In this document: in pieces, positions 36,336 to 45,855 of the stretch
Position numbering within the stretch: the stretch's first letter is position 1
Layout: each line of letters starts with the position of its first letter
The notes under the pieces: generated by a model
Told to the model about the DNA's origin: nothing
Database searches by the model: none
Seen by the model: only the letters and a program-made list of their open reading frames with translations
NCBI GenBank assembly: GCA_009993045.1
Contig: JAACUG010000074.1
Span: forward strand, 1 to 64,000
Source of the DNA: Cyanobacteria bacterium CG_2015-22_32_23
GTDB lineage: Bacteria > Cyanobacteriota > Cyanobacteriia > Cyanobacteriales > Cyanobacteriaceae
Direction of reading: 5' to 3'
Length of the DNA: 64,000 bases
Position numbers and translations under genes: made by a program

Positions 36336-37166
36336 GTGATTAATATAAAACATAAATTATTAAATTTAATCCTTTTCTTTACTATTACTTTTAGTTTGAT
36401 ATTGGGTAATGCCAATATTACTCAGGCTATTCCTTGGCAAGAATTGATTTTAAGAGGAATTCAAGTCATTCAAATTAGTAATATTAGTGATGAACAAGAA
36501 GTTGAATTTGGCGCTCAAATACGGCAACAATTAATTGCTCAAAGAAAAGTTAAATTATATCAAAATCGAGATTTATCTAATTATATTAATCAAATAGGAC
36601 AAAGATTAGTTTCTGTTAGTAGTAGATCTGATTTACCTTATACTTTTCAGGTGGTAAATAATCCTGAAATTAATGCTTTTGCCACCATGGGGGGTTTTAT
36701 TTACTTAAATACAGGTTTAATTAAAAAAGCCTCTAATGAAGCAGAATTAGCTAGTGTGATGGCCCATGAAATTGGTCATGTGGTAGCTCGTCACTCTCAA
36801 AAACAAATGCGACAACAAGCGGTAACTCAGGGGTTATTAAGTGCTGCTGGATTAGATAAAACTAAAGCGGTACAATTAGGCGTTGCTTTAGCCTTAGATT
36901 TACCCTATAGCCGTAAAGACGAGTATGAAGCGGATGACTTGGGTTTACAAATATTATATGATGCTGGTTACGCCCCTGGAGCTATGGTTAATTTCATGAC
37001 AAAATTAGGACAATTAGGAGGTAAAACACCTACTTTACTTAGTACTCATCCTAATGGTGGCGATCGCGCAGTAGCTTTGGCTCAAAAAATTCCTCGTAAT
37101 ATAGCTTTTAAAGGAGACGGTTTAAACGAACAGGAATATAGATATAATATTCGAGCATTAAGATAA
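36336..37166 (+). CDS. M48 family zinc metalloprotease, exported
   Basis: About 276 residues. An N-terminal hydrophobic stretch (LNLILFFTITFSLILGNANITQA) acts as signal peptide or anchor. The zinc site HEIGH is in MAHEIGHVVARHSQKQ, with the third ligand Glu in RKDEYEADDLG, as in BepA/Oma1-type proteases that survey envelope proteins. No ATG precedes the conserved region; GTG at 36336 or TTG at 36327 must serve as start, and I list GTG. Single gene, followed closely by the convergent radical SAM gene. Confidence 0.85.
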   Translation: MINIKHKLLNLILFFTITFSLILGNANITQAIPWQELILRGIQVIQISNISDEQEVEFGAQIRQQLIAQRKVKLYQNRDLSNYINQIGQRLVSVSSRSDLPYTFQVVNNPEINAFATMGGFIYLNTGLIKKASNEAELASVMAHEIGHVVARHSQKQMRQQAVTQGLLSAAGLDKTKAVQLGVALALDLPYSRKDEYEADDLGLQILYDAGYAPGAMVNFMTKLGQLGGKTPTLLSTHPNGGDRAVALAQKIPRNIAFKGDGLNEQEYRYNIRALR

Positions 37167-37220
37167 GAATTTTTTAAATTTAGTCAAATAGAGTGGGCAA
37201 TGCCCACATAAATCAATAAG

Positions 37221-38777
37221 TTAACAGGTTATTAAGGATTTTTGATCTTGACTTAAATATTCTTTTAACTGTGTTTCAATTTGAACTTTAACAATTTCCC
37301 GATATTCCATAAAATGTTCATTATGGGCGCAAAGAGTTAAATAATGTTCCCATACTGCAGGATTATGTTTGATAATACTAAAAAGATGATGCCAAAATTT
37401 CCAACGGGTATCTCGCTTTATGCCTTGTCGCCATACTACAATTGCTAATGCCTTAAGATCTACTAAACTAGGTAACTTAGCAGGAGGTTGAGCTTTAGGA
37501 GCACCTAATTTCAAAAAACAATGATATATACGATCTAGGTAAGCATGGGGATCATATAACCGCCAAAATGCGTCCACATACTCGTTAGCGATGTCTTCCA
37601 CAGGGCGAGTTGGCACAAAATTCATTAATGTTGTTTGGTTAATATTACCATCTTTTCCTTCCCGTAATCGTCCTTCTTTTTCTAAACGATGCCATAACGC
37701 AGTATTAGGTAAGGCTTGAAGCATCGCAAATGTTGTGGTAGGTATGCCTACTTGTTCCGCAAATCTGACTATGCGATCGCCAGCACCTTTTTTCTCACCG
37801 TCAAAACCGATAATAAAACCAGCCATAGGGCGTAATCCTATACGAATAATTTTATCAACAGCATCAGCAAGAGAACTACGAGTATTTTGGAATTTTTTAG
37901 TAAGCTGTAAACTATCCTCATCGGGGGTTTCAATGCCTAAAAATACCGCATCAAAATAACAATCTACCATTAACTGCATCAATTCATCATCGTCAGCTAA
38001 ATCCACAGAAGCCTCGGTATTGAAGCGAAAAGGATATTGTTTTTCTTGTTGCCATATTTTTAAGGCTTTTAACAATAATTTGACGTTGCGTTTATTACCG
38101 ATAAAATTATCATCCACCATAAAAACACTTCGCCGCCAACCTAACTCATAAAGATAATCTAACTCTTTGAGTAATTGTTGAGGGGTTTTTGTTCTAGGTT
38201 TTCGTCCATAAAGTACAATAATATCGCAAAATTCACACTGAAATGGACATCCACGAGAAAATTGTACCGACATAGAATCATAAGCATCAAATTCCAATAA
38301 ATCGAAACGAGGTACAGGAGTAATAGTCACGTCAGGTTTTTCGGTGGTACGGAAAATACCAGATTTTTCTCCCTTCTCGATGGCTTCCACAAACATTGGT
38401 AAGGTGATTTCACCCTCGTCTAAAATTAAGAAATCCACTCCAGCTTCTTGGGGTTCGTGAGGTACAGAAGTAGGGTAAGGACCACCTACAGCCACTAATT
38501 TTCCTCTTTTTTTAGCCTCTTTTATTTGACTGAGTAAGTCATCTTTTTGAACAATCATTGCTGACATAATTACCACATCCGCCCAAGCCCATTCTGCTTC
38601 ACTTACAGGGCGTATATTACGATCAACTAACTTAAATTCCCACTCTTGGGGTAAAATTGAGGCTACCGTAATCAATCCTAATGGCGGTAATAATACTTTG
38701 CGATTAACTAATTCTAAAATTTTGTCATAAGACCAAAAAGTAGGCGGAAAGATGGGATAAATTAATAAAGCGCGCAT
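37221..38777 (-). CDS. B12-binding radical SAM protein (DUF4070 type)
   Basis: 518 residues. The N-terminal 150 residues form a B12-binding-like domain (LLPPLGLITVAS, GGPYPTSVPHE, LDEGE). The radical SAM core begins at SRGCPFQCEFCDI, giving the CxxxCxxC cluster site, and a DUF4070-like C-terminal part follows. The family includes the hopanoid C-2 methylase HpnP and many uncharacterised cyanobacterial enzymes. With hpnH about 7 kb away a hopanoid substrate is possible, but the sequence alone does not decide it. Confidence 0.85.
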   Translation of the reverse strand: MRALLIYPIFPPTFWSYDKILELVNRKVLLPPLGLITVASILPQEWEFKLVDRNIRPVSEAEWAWADVVIMSAMIVQKDDLLSQIKEAKKRGKLVAVGGPYPTSVPHEPQEAGVDFLILDEGEITLPMFVEAIEKGEKSGIFRTTEKPDVTITPVPRFDLLEFDAYDSMSVQFSRGCPFQCEFCDIIVLYGRKPRTKTPQQLLKELDYLYELGWRRSVFMVDDNFIGNKRNVKLLLKALKIWQQEKQYPFRFNTEASVDLADDDELMQLMVDCYFDAVFLGIETPDEDSLQLTKKFQNTRSSLADAVDKIIRIGLRPMAGFIIGFDGEKKGAGDRIVRFAEQVGIPTTTFAMLQALPNTALWHRLEKEGRLREGKDGNINQTTLMNFVPTRPVEDIANEYVDAFWRLYDPHAYLDRIYHCFLKLGAPKAQPPAKLPSLVDLKALAIVVWRQGIKRDTRWKFWHHLFSIIKHNPAVWEHYLTLCAHNEHFMEYREIVKVQIETQLKEYLSQDQKSLITC

Positions 38778-39012
38778 ATATAAACTAATGATTAGATTCA
38801 GTTATTACCATTAACTTTAACCTAAATTTTAAAAAAGTTAAACTTCTCTTTTGTCTTAAGTAATAATATATATTATTTAAGTTAATTTCAATCATACTTA
38901 GGTATTGTATTATTTTAATTGATAGATTAAAGTAAGAAAATATCAAGTTCAAATCAGGGTAAATTCAATGATTAATATCTAGTTCTTTAGGACAAAAAAT
39001 ATCTAAAAAATC

Positions 39013-39933
39013 ATGGTAAAAATAGTATATATAGATTTAGAATTTAAAGATAAAAAAATAGGTGAAAAAATTTATAAACAACCCACAGAAATTGGATATG
39101 CTTGGTTTAGTAATAAAAAACATCTCAATTTTAAACATTATCAATTTGACTATAATGAAAAACCCGAATTAGTATTAAAACTTTTAAAAGAAGTAATAGA
39201 AGAAGCTAAAAATAAGTATAATTTTGATACTTTAATCTTTTGGGATAATCGTCAAGATATAAAAATTATAGCAGAGGCAAAAGTAGATTTATCTAAATTC
39301 AAAATAGAAGATATACAAGAAGATATAGCAAATTTAACTAATAATAATCGTTTATCCTTAGAAGTAATTAATAAATTATTTAATCTTCCTCAACAGTTAG
39401 AAAATGAGCTTAAACATTTATCAGAAGAAGAGAAAAAACTACTTAAATTACATACAGCTTTAGGAGATTCAACGAGAATCGCTATCATACATAAAAATTT
39501 TAAAGAAAATCAAAATAAATTTATTAATCAAATTAAAACTATTCAAAAAATATCAGATTCATCTCCTAAAAATTCTAAAGTAATTAAGACAAAAAGTTCT
39601 GAAAAATCTGTTGATTTAAAAATAAAACAAGCATTATTGAAAAAAAGTATTTTACAAAATATTCCGTTAAAAATAGAACAAATTAAAGGTATAAAAGAAG
39701 GAATATTATTATTATTAGGTATCGAAACATTATCAGAAGAAGAAAGGCAATTAGAGGAACAAATATTAAAAGAACATAAATATTATCAGTTAGTTAAAAC
39801 ATTACAAGAAAAAAACTATGATGTGAGAGGATTTACTGGAGAATTATTGAAAATTAATAGATTTCTTAAGATAAATTTTGATCTAACTATTAAAGATTTA
39901 TATGATAGTTATAGTAAAAAAAGTGATAACTAA
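39013..39933 (+). CDS. DnaQ-like (DEDDh) exonuclease domain protein, divergent
   Basis: 306 residues, Lys-rich. The first 165 residues follow the DEDDh plan: motif I D8-x-E10 (VYIDLEF), motif II near D78/D82 (FWDNRQDIKII), and motif III H147-x4-D152 (LHTALGDSTRIAII). The C-terminal 140 residues are helical, with lysine-rich linker about 185-205, and unrecognised. The match is by motif spacing rather than by strong overall similarity. It converges with a DndD-like ATPase gene 207 bp away, so a nuclease partner in one system is possible but not shown. Confidence 0.5.
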   Translation: MVKIVYIDLEFKDKKIGEKIYKQPTEIGYAWFSNKKHLNFKHYQFDYNEKPELVLKLLKEVIEEAKNKYNFDTLIFWDNRQDIKIIAEAKVDLSKFKIEDIQEDIANLTNNNRLSLEVINKLFNLPQQLENELKHLSEEEKKLLKLHTALGDSTRIAIIHKNFKENQNKFINQIKTIQKISDSSPKNSKVIKTKSSEKSVDLKIKQALLKKSILQNIPLKIEQIKGIKEGILLLLGIETLSEEERQLEEQILKEHKYYQLVKTLQEKNYDVRGFTGELLKINRFLKINFDLTIKDLYDSYSKKSDN

Positions 39934-40140
39934 ATATTTTGATGGCAAAAACCGAATTAGACTAATTTATCATAAGTTGTAAAATTTAATAAAATCTTGA
40001 TATTGTAATTAGTTAAGGGAAATAATCTTTTCGTAATTATTCTTCTATAAAAATCCTAAATTATCGGTATATAATTAAAATTTTAAAAATAAATCTCTAA
40101 ATATTATTTTATCTAAAAACTGAAGACTAAAAATCATAAA

Positions 40141-42204
40141 TTAAATATTAACTTCCATTATTTCTGTATATTCAAATTGATTATCACTTCTTTTTACTAA
40201 AGGATATTCAATGCCATTTAAAGTGATAGAATCTTCTTGACAATCTTCTTTTGGAGAAAGATAAACTAAGACATATTGTTTATTAATATAAGGATTCATT
40301 TCGGTTTCTACTTCATTTCGCCATTGAGTTTTTGTGACTAAAACAACTAATTGATTTGCTAATTTAGGAATACATTTAGCCACTTGACGGCGATAAATTT
40401 CGTCTAAACTACCAAAAGGAGAATCCATAATTATCGGAAACTTACTTGAATCTAAACCCACTAAATTATTTTCTTTTGACCATTGTCGAACCATATCAAT
40501 AATAGCACCAATAAAAGATAAACTTAAAATTTGATTTTCTCCTGTTGATGCGGCAACAGATAAAGCAATTCCAGAGGTATTTTCGATTAAATTTAATTCA
40601 TAATTTTGATTTAAACGAGGTTGATAAGGAGTAAAAGAGATAGATTTGAAAATTTCTTGTAAACGTTTTTCTAAAGCTAATCTAAATTGAATTTCCATTC
40701 TTTTTTGAATTTCCATAATACACTTAATAGATTCTTCAGTGGCTTCTATTCTTCTTATTATTAAAGCGTGTTTTTCTGCTTTTATTTCTTGTTTTTTAAT
40801 TTGTTTTTCTATATTAATTAAATCTTCTTGGATATTGTCTAATTGTAAATTTACTTCTCCTTCATTTAAAGTTAATTGACGAATATGTTGATCTATATTA
40901 TCTAATTTTTTTTGCATTTCTTGAATATTTAGATCTGGATATTGTCTTAATTGTTCGTTAATATTATCTAATTGATTTTCAATATTTGCTAACTGAATAC
41001 GCCAGTCATTAATATTTTGTTGATATTGATTTATTTCTATCCAAAATTGTTCAACTAATGATTGAATATTACTACTTTGAGCTTCTAACCTTATAGCTGC
41101 TTCTTCAATATCACTATTTCCAGCTTTATTCATCCATTTTTTTACTTGTAAATAAGGTTCATTTTCTGGATGCAATTCTGTACCACAAATACACTTATTC
41201 CTATTTAATAATTCTTCTACAAATTGTTTTTTTATGCCACTTGGTAATTCTCCTTTTTCTCTCAACTCTTCAATGATAACGTTAAATTCTTCCATAGTTG
41301 AAGATAAAAAAGTTAAATAACTCCTCGTCGAAATTTCTTTTTTTATGGCTTGTTGAGTAGTAATTAAATTTTTTCTAATTTCCTTTTCTTCTATTAATAA
41401 TCTTTGTTTTAATTCTTGTATTTTTTCTATTCCACTCATGGCTAACATTTGATTAGAAAGAGTTTGTTTATCTAATTCTAATTGTTCTAATCTTTGAGAA
41501 ATTAAGTTACTTTCTGTCTTTAATTTTATAGTTAAATCTTCTTGATTTTGTTGTTGTTTAACTAAATTTTTAACTTTTATATCCCCTAACAAATTTAATT
41601 CTTCTGTTAAAGTTTTTTGAGCATTTTTAAGGTGAATTACTGCTCTTTCTAAAACTTTTACCCCAATTAATTCTTTAGTATCTTCTGCAATTTTATGTCT
41701 TTCTTCTACTCGAAAAAGATGATCAATATGTTCACCATCAAAGAAAAAATATTGATGTAAACTTTTAGGTAGTATTTTCTCAATTATATCAGAAGGTTGT
41801 TCCATAGGATGTTGCCATTTTCCATCATCTCCTGCTACCATCATAAATAATTGTGTTTGATTAATTTCTATTTTATTCTCTTTATTTCGACTGCCAAAAC
41901 ATTTTCTTTTTAACTGATATGATTTATAGTCATGATCAAAAATAATTTCTGCAAAACACTCTACCCCTACGCCAAATTCTACCTCATTAATTGCTCTTTT
42001 ATTGATCAATAAACTAGGAGAGGCAAAAGCCGCCGTAAATCTTTCATAAAATACCCAAGTAAATGCGTTAAGAATTGTGGTTTTTCCTGCCCCATTATTA
42101 CCATGAATAATAGTGGTATTTTTTTCTCCTCCAGCGAAGTTAATTATCGGTGTTTTACCATAAAATTGTCTAAAATTAAAAAGCTGTAAACTGTTAATTT
42201 TCAT
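40141..42204 (-). CDS. DndD/Rad50-like coiled-coil ATPase
   Basis: 687 residues. Walker A is GNNGAGKTTILNAF at about residues 35-48, with the DndD-family phrases FFFDGEHIDHLF and ELIGVKVLERAVIHLKNA. Long coiled coils (about 190-320 and 370-540) flank a hook-like CICGTEL at about 335. The ABC signature region is near LSLSFIGAIIDMVR and Walker B/D-loop is FPIIMDSPFGSLDE. DndD acts in phosphorothioate DNA modification systems, but no dndB, dndC or dndE is present here, so it is a stand-alone relative. It overlaps the upstream small gene by ATGA, implying translational coupling. Confidence 0.8.
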   Translation of the reverse strand: MKINSLQLFNFRQFYGKTPIINFAGGEKNTTIIHGNNGAGKTTILNAFTWVFYERFTAAFASPSLLINKRAINEVEFGVGVECFAEIIFDHDYKSYQLKRKCFGSRNKENKIEINQTQLFMMVAGDDGKWQHPMEQPSDIIEKILPKSLHQYFFFDGEHIDHLFRVEERHKIAEDTKELIGVKVLERAVIHLKNAQKTLTEELNLLGDIKVKNLVKQQQNQEDLTIKLKTESNLISQRLEQLELDKQTLSNQMLAMSGIEKIQELKQRLLIEEKEIRKNLITTQQAIKKEISTRSYLTFLSSTMEEFNVIIEELREKGELPSGIKKQFVEELLNRNKCICGTELHPENEPYLQVKKWMNKAGNSDIEEAAIRLEAQSSNIQSLVEQFWIEINQYQQNINDWRIQLANIENQLDNINEQLRQYPDLNIQEMQKKLDNIDQHIRQLTLNEGEVNLQLDNIQEDLINIEKQIKKQEIKAEKHALIIRRIEATEESIKCIMEIQKRMEIQFRLALEKRLQEIFKSISFTPYQPRLNQNYELNLIENTSGIALSVAASTGENQILSLSFIGAIIDMVRQWSKENNLVGLDSSKFPIIMDSPFGSLDEIYRRQVAKCIPKLANQLVVLVTKTQWRNEVETEMNPYINKQYVLVYLSPKEDCQEDSITLNGIEYPLVKRSDNQFEYTEIMEVNI

Positions 42205-42380
42205 TGTATATTTTCTTTGATTATTTTTAAAATATCATCATTAATATAGCGCAGATTTTTTTGTGATAATTTATCTTTTTCTAATTGTAAAACTTGCTCT
42301 ACAATTGCTTTAATTTCTGGCTTTACATTCCTAATAGGTTCGGTAATTTTATCTAAATTATAATAACTATTATTAATCAT
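42201..42380 (-). CDS. Small protein coupled to the DndD-like ATPase
   Basis: 59 residues from the ATG at 42380 (MINNSYYNL...); a TTG 15 bp upstream is an alternative. It is helical with KPEIKAIVEQVLQLEKDKLSQKN, and its stop overlaps the ATPase start by 4 bp. No family recognised. Tight coupling suggests a subunit or regulator of the ATPase, perhaps comparable to small middle components in ABC-ATPase-based conflict systems (inference). Confidence 0.6.
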   Translation of the reverse strand: MINNSYYNLDKITEPIRNVKPEIKAIVEQVLQLEKDKLSQKNLRYINDDILKIIKENIQ

Positions 42381-42498
42381 GATATTTATTCTCAATAAAG
42401 AAGTTTAACTGTCAAATATTCTGATCAAATTAATAAAATTTAAGATTTTTTTTCTCCTATAATTAAATAAAGTAAAAAAGATTAGGGATTGATTATTT

Positions 42499-43416
42499 AT
42501 GGTTATCATGGAAGATAAACGTCAAAAAGTTCGTCAAGTACTTATTATTACCTTAATATTAAATATTATTGTTTTAGCATTAAAAGCCGTAGTTGGAATC
42601 ATGACAGGTTCTTTAAGTTTACAAGCTGACGCTTTACATAGTGTAACAGATAGTGCCAATAATGTCTTAGGTTTAGTAACTAATCAACTTTCTTCTCCTA
42701 TTCCTGATAGAGATCATCCTTACGGCCATCACAAATTTGAAGCAATTGGCGCTTTAGGTATCGCTGCATTTTTAGGTATTGCTTGTTTTGAAATTTTTAC
42801 TAGCGCTTTAAATAGAATTATTTTTGGCGGTGATCCTGTTAAAATTAATGGACCAGAATTATGGGTTTTAATCCTTATTTTAGGTATTAATATTTTTGTC
42901 GCTTTTTATGAGCGAAAAGTGGGGCAAAAATTAGGCAGTAATATTTTAATTGCAGATGCAACTCATACCATGAGTGATGTTTGGGTAACAATATCTGTAT
43001 TGCTTGGTTTAATTGCTGTTTGGCAATCAGAAAATTGGAATCTTCCTTGGCTACAATCTCTTGATTATTTATTAGCTTTTCCTGTGGCTATTTTGGTATT
43101 AAAAAGCGGTTGGGAAGTGTTAAAAAGTAACCTACCTTGGTTAGTGGATGAAATGGCCATCGCCCCTGAATTAATTCATGAAGTAGTAATGCAAGTACAA
43201 GGAGTAATTAACTGTCATCATATCGCATCCAGAGGATTATTAGGGCGACAAGTATTTATAGAAATGCACTTAATTGTTGATACTGAAAATGTCAAAACTG
43301 CCCATGATATAACAGAAGAAGTTGAGGTTAAATTAGAGGAAAAATTTGCTCCTGTAAGAATTTTAATTCATGTTGAACCTTTAGATTATCAATCTCCACA
43401 GATAAGCTATGAATAA
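42499..43416 (+). CDS. Cation diffusion facilitator family transporter
   Basis: 305 residues with about five or six membrane helices in the first 205 residues and a cytoplasmic C-terminal domain. Metal-site motifs are SLQADALHSVTDSANN and IADATHTMSDVWVT, with the linking DHPYGHHKFEAIG typical of CDF proteins. It exports divalent metals such as zinc, iron or manganese by proton exchange; specificity is not clear. ATG at 42499 has AGGGA upstream; another ATG is at 42508. It is divergent from the DndD-like pair. Confidence 0.9.
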   Translation: MVIMEDKRQKVRQVLIITLILNIIVLALKAVVGIMTGSLSLQADALHSVTDSANNVLGLVTNQLSSPIPDRDHPYGHHKFEAIGALGIAAFLGIACFEIFTSALNRIIFGGDPVKINGPELWVLILILGINIFVAFYERKVGQKLGSNILIADATHTMSDVWVTISVLLGLIAVWQSENWNLPWLQSLDYLLAFPVAILVLKSGWEVLKSNLPWLVDEMAIAPELIHEVVMQVQGVINCHHIASRGLLGRQVFIEMHLIVDTENVKTAHDITEEVEVKLEEKFAPVRILIHVEPLDYQSPQISYE

Positions 43417-43600
43417 TAAGCCATGATTTAAGATTGCCCTATTCCTATTATTTATGAAACTAAGATCTTCCATCAGATCAAAAATACTTAATAACCAAAA
43501 GTCAAAAAACCAATGTGAGTATAGTTTTAGTCAATTTTAATCCCTTTGCCCTTTGTGCTATTACAGTTAATGGAAATAGGCTAAAAATAATTAACCATAA

Positions 43601-43704
43601 TAGACTTCTTGCACAAGTCGAGTAATGAGTAAGGAGTAATGAGTTAACAAATCAACACTTTTCACCTTAAAATAGATTTTACTTTTTATTTTGCAAGAGG
43701 TCTA
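43601..43704. mobile_element. MITE-like element, copy 2, next to ruvX
   Basis: 104 bp with terminal inverted repeats GACTTCTTGCA and TGCAAGAGGTC (10 of 11 match), flanked by TA on both sides as for IS630/Tc1-mariner-type insertions. The interior has GAGTAATGAGTAA repeats shared with 33632-33763. It ends 4 bp before the ruvX ATG. Confidence 0.75.
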
Positions 43705-43708
43705 ATTA

Positions 43709-44125
43709 ATGAAAAGAGTAGCAGTATTAGGATTAGATGTCGGCTTAAGAAGAGTTGGAGTAGCAGGTTGTGACGGTTTAGGATTGTTAGCTACAGAGTT
43801 AACTACCGTTACTCGTACTTCTTTTAAAAATGATGTAGAAGTTTTCCGTCAAATAGTCAACGAAAGAGAAGCCACTTTATTAGTAGTAGGAATGCCTTAC
43901 ACTATGAATGGAGAAATGGGATTTCAGGCTAAACAGGTGATGAAATATGCCAAAAGATTAAGTAACGCTTTAGGTTTACCCTTAGATTTTGTTGATGAAA
44001 GACTTACTTCTATTGAAGCAGAAGAGCAACTTCGAGAGAGTAAAAAATTTTCTCACTATAATAAAGGCTTAATCGATAAACGAGCAGCCGCTATAATTTT
44101 ACAACAATGGTTAGATGATAATTAA
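43709..44125 (+). CDS. ruvX: Putative pre-16S rRNA nuclease / Holliday junction resolvase YqgF
   Basis: 138 residues. RNase H-like fold with VLGLDVGLRRVGVAGCD at the start, VVGMPYTMNG in the middle and FVDERLTSIEAE, then IDKRAAAIILQQWL at the end, all family signatures. In E. coli YqgF matures the 5' end of 16S rRNA. The MITE-like element fills the upstream region up to 4 bp before the ATG, so the leader, and probably the promoter, come from or lie beyond it. Confidence 0.93.
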   Translation: MKRVAVLGLDVGLRRVGVAGCDGLGLLATELTTVTRTSFKNDVEVFRQIVNEREATLLVVGMPYTMNGEMGFQAKQVMKYAKRLSNALGLPLDFVDERLTSIEAEEQLRESKKFSHYNKGLIDKRAAAIILQQWLDDN

Positions 44126-44273
44126 CAAAAAATAATTACACTCTATTTCAATTTTTTACTAATCAATAAATTGAGTATGAGAGAAATATTCTGAGAAAAA
44201 TGTAACAAAAGGTGATTTATCAGGTAGAATCAAGACGAAATTGTGACAAAAGTTTATATTAAAAGGATTAAAA

Positions 44274-44280
44274 AAGGAGG
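44274..44280 (+). promoter_or_regulatory. Shine-Dalgarno sequence deciding the murA start
   Basis: AAGGAGG, a full match to the anti-Shine-Dalgarno sequence. It stands 5 bases before ATT (44286) and 8 before ATA (44289). No ATG, GTG, TTG or CTG is in frame nearby. Confidence 0.8.
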
Positions 44281-44285
44281 ACAAA

Positions 44286-45620
44286 ATTATAAATACTTCT
44301 ACAGAAACTCTCATATCTAATAACATCATTTCTAACTCCACTCCTCAACCAGCATTAGAAATTATTGGCAGACATTCCCTCAACGGTGAAGTAAAAATAA
44401 GTGGTGCGAAAAACTCCGCTTTAGCTATCATGGCGGGTACATTACTTTGTGGTGATGATTGTCGTTTATCTAATATGCCCTGCCTTGCAGATATTAATAC
44501 TATGGGGCAAGTTTTAGCCTCCCTTGGGGTTAAAATCAAAAAAACGGGTTCAACTTGGGAATTTAATCCCCGTGATTTAAAGGCAGTAAAAGCTCCCTAT
44601 GATTTAGTATCTCAATTACGAGCTAGTTTCTTTGTCATTGGTCCTATTTTAACCCGATTAGGTGTAGCACAAGTTCCTTTGCCCGGCGGTTGTGCTATCG
44701 GTTCACGTCCTGTAGAGCTTCATGTAAGAGGATTACAGGCTATGGGAGCAAATGTAATTATAGAACATGGTGTAGTTAATGCTTCCGTAAAAGGTAGTAG
44801 TGGGCGTTTGAAAGGAGCAAATATTTTCCTTGATTATCCCAGTGTTGGCGCTACAGAAACCATCATTATGGCGGCTACCCTCGCCGAAGGTGAAACTGTC
44901 ATAAAAAATGCCGCTAAAGAGCCAGAAATTGTTGATTTAGCTAACTTCTGTAATAGTATGGGCGCAAAAATTACTGGAGCTGGTACGGACACTATTATAA
45001 TTCAAGGTGTTTCACGATTACACAGTACTGATTATGAAATTATACCTGATCGCATTGAAGCGGGTACTTTCCTTGTCGCTGGAGCTATTACTCATTCAGA
45101 AATTTTAGTTACCTCGATCAATTATGATCACCTTATTCCCGCTATTGCCAAATTAGAGGAAATTGGTTGTCGAGTATTAAGAGAAGATGAAACTACCTTA
45201 CGCACAATTCCGGGTTCATTGAAAGCTAGTGACGTTGAAACTTTACCACATCCAGGTTTTCCCACAGATATGCAAGCACAATTTATGGCACTTTTAACCA
45301 TTAGTGAGGGTAATAGTTTAGTTACCGAAACCGTGTTTGAAAATCGCTTACGTCATGTAGCTGAATTGAAACGACTAGGAGCTAATATTAAAGTTAAAGG
45401 TAATTCTGCCCTTGTTTGCGGTGTGCCGATGTTATCAGGTGCGCCTGTTATGGCAACGGATTTGAGAGCTTCTGCCGCCCTTGTCATCGCAGGTTTAGCG
45501 GCTGATGGTAAAACTATCGTACAAGGTTTACAACATCTTGATCGTGGTTATGAAAATTTAGAGCAAAAATTACAAGGTTTAGGCGCAAAAATTCAACGAC
45601 TTCAAGATTATCAACCCTAA
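44286..45620 (+). CDS. murA: UDP-N-acetylglucosamine 1-carboxyvinyltransferase MurA, non-canonical start
   Basis: About 444 residues. MurA transfers enolpyruvate from PEP to UDP-GlcNAc in the first committed step of peptidoglycan synthesis. The conserved start [20 protein letters not shown] contains the catalytic Lys-Asn pair and lies upstream of the first in-frame ATG (44430). The loop Cys is likely in [16 protein letters not shown], and PTDMQAQ is present. The frame is open from 44247, but every candidate start is ATT, ATA or ATC. A perfect AAGGAGG favours AUU at 44286, or AUA at 44289. A start at 44430 would remove the catalytic Lys. Confidence 0.9.
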   Translation: MINTSTETLISNNIISNSTPQPALEIIGRHSLNGEVKISGAKNSALAIMAGTLLCGDDCRLSNMPCLADINTMGQVLASLGVKIKKTGSTWEFNPRDLKAVKAPYDLVSQLRASFFVIGPILTRLGVAQVPLPGGCAIGSRPVELHVRGLQAMGANVIIEHGVVNASVKGSSGRLKGANIFLDYPSVGATETIIMAATLAEGETVIKNAAKEPEIVDLANFCNSMGAKITGAGTDTIIIQGVSRLHSTDYEIIPDRIEAGTFLVAGAITHSEILVTSINYDHLIPAIAKLEEIGCRVLREDETTLRTIPGSLKASDVETLPHPGFPTDMQAQFMALLTISEGNSLVTETVFENRLRHVAELKRLGANIKVKGNSALVCGVPMLSGAPVMATDLRASAALVIAGLAADGKTIVQGLQHLDRGYENLEQKLQGLGAKIQRLQDYQP

Positions 45621-45855
45621 TTTTACCTAAATGAACCATAAAATTATTGATTGGTTAAGAGAGGAGATAGAAGACAGGAGAAAGGAGAAAGGAAATAGTA
45701 GTAAGAATTGACTAAAAATCTTAATTTAATTAATTTTTTCAAAATATTTACTAAACTTAATACTAATTCTTTGCTTTAATTCCTCCCTTTAATTCCTCCA
45801 ATCACTTATTTTTAAAAGTTTCTTAATTATTCATTATTAATTATTCATTATTAAC

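Noticed and set aside
37221-38777. Firm call of HpnP (hopanoid C-2 methylase)
   Set aside because: The domain order fits, but many cyanobacterial enzymes share it and I see no residue pattern that decides for HpnP.
40141-42380. Complete Dnd phosphorothioation system
   Set aside because: No dndB, dndC or dndE gene is present; only a DndD-like ATPase with an unknown small partner.
44430-45620. murA starting at the first ATG
   Set aside because: This start deletes the conserved [18 protein letters not shown] region with catalytic Lys; the open frame and a perfect Shine-Dalgarno sequence lie upstream.
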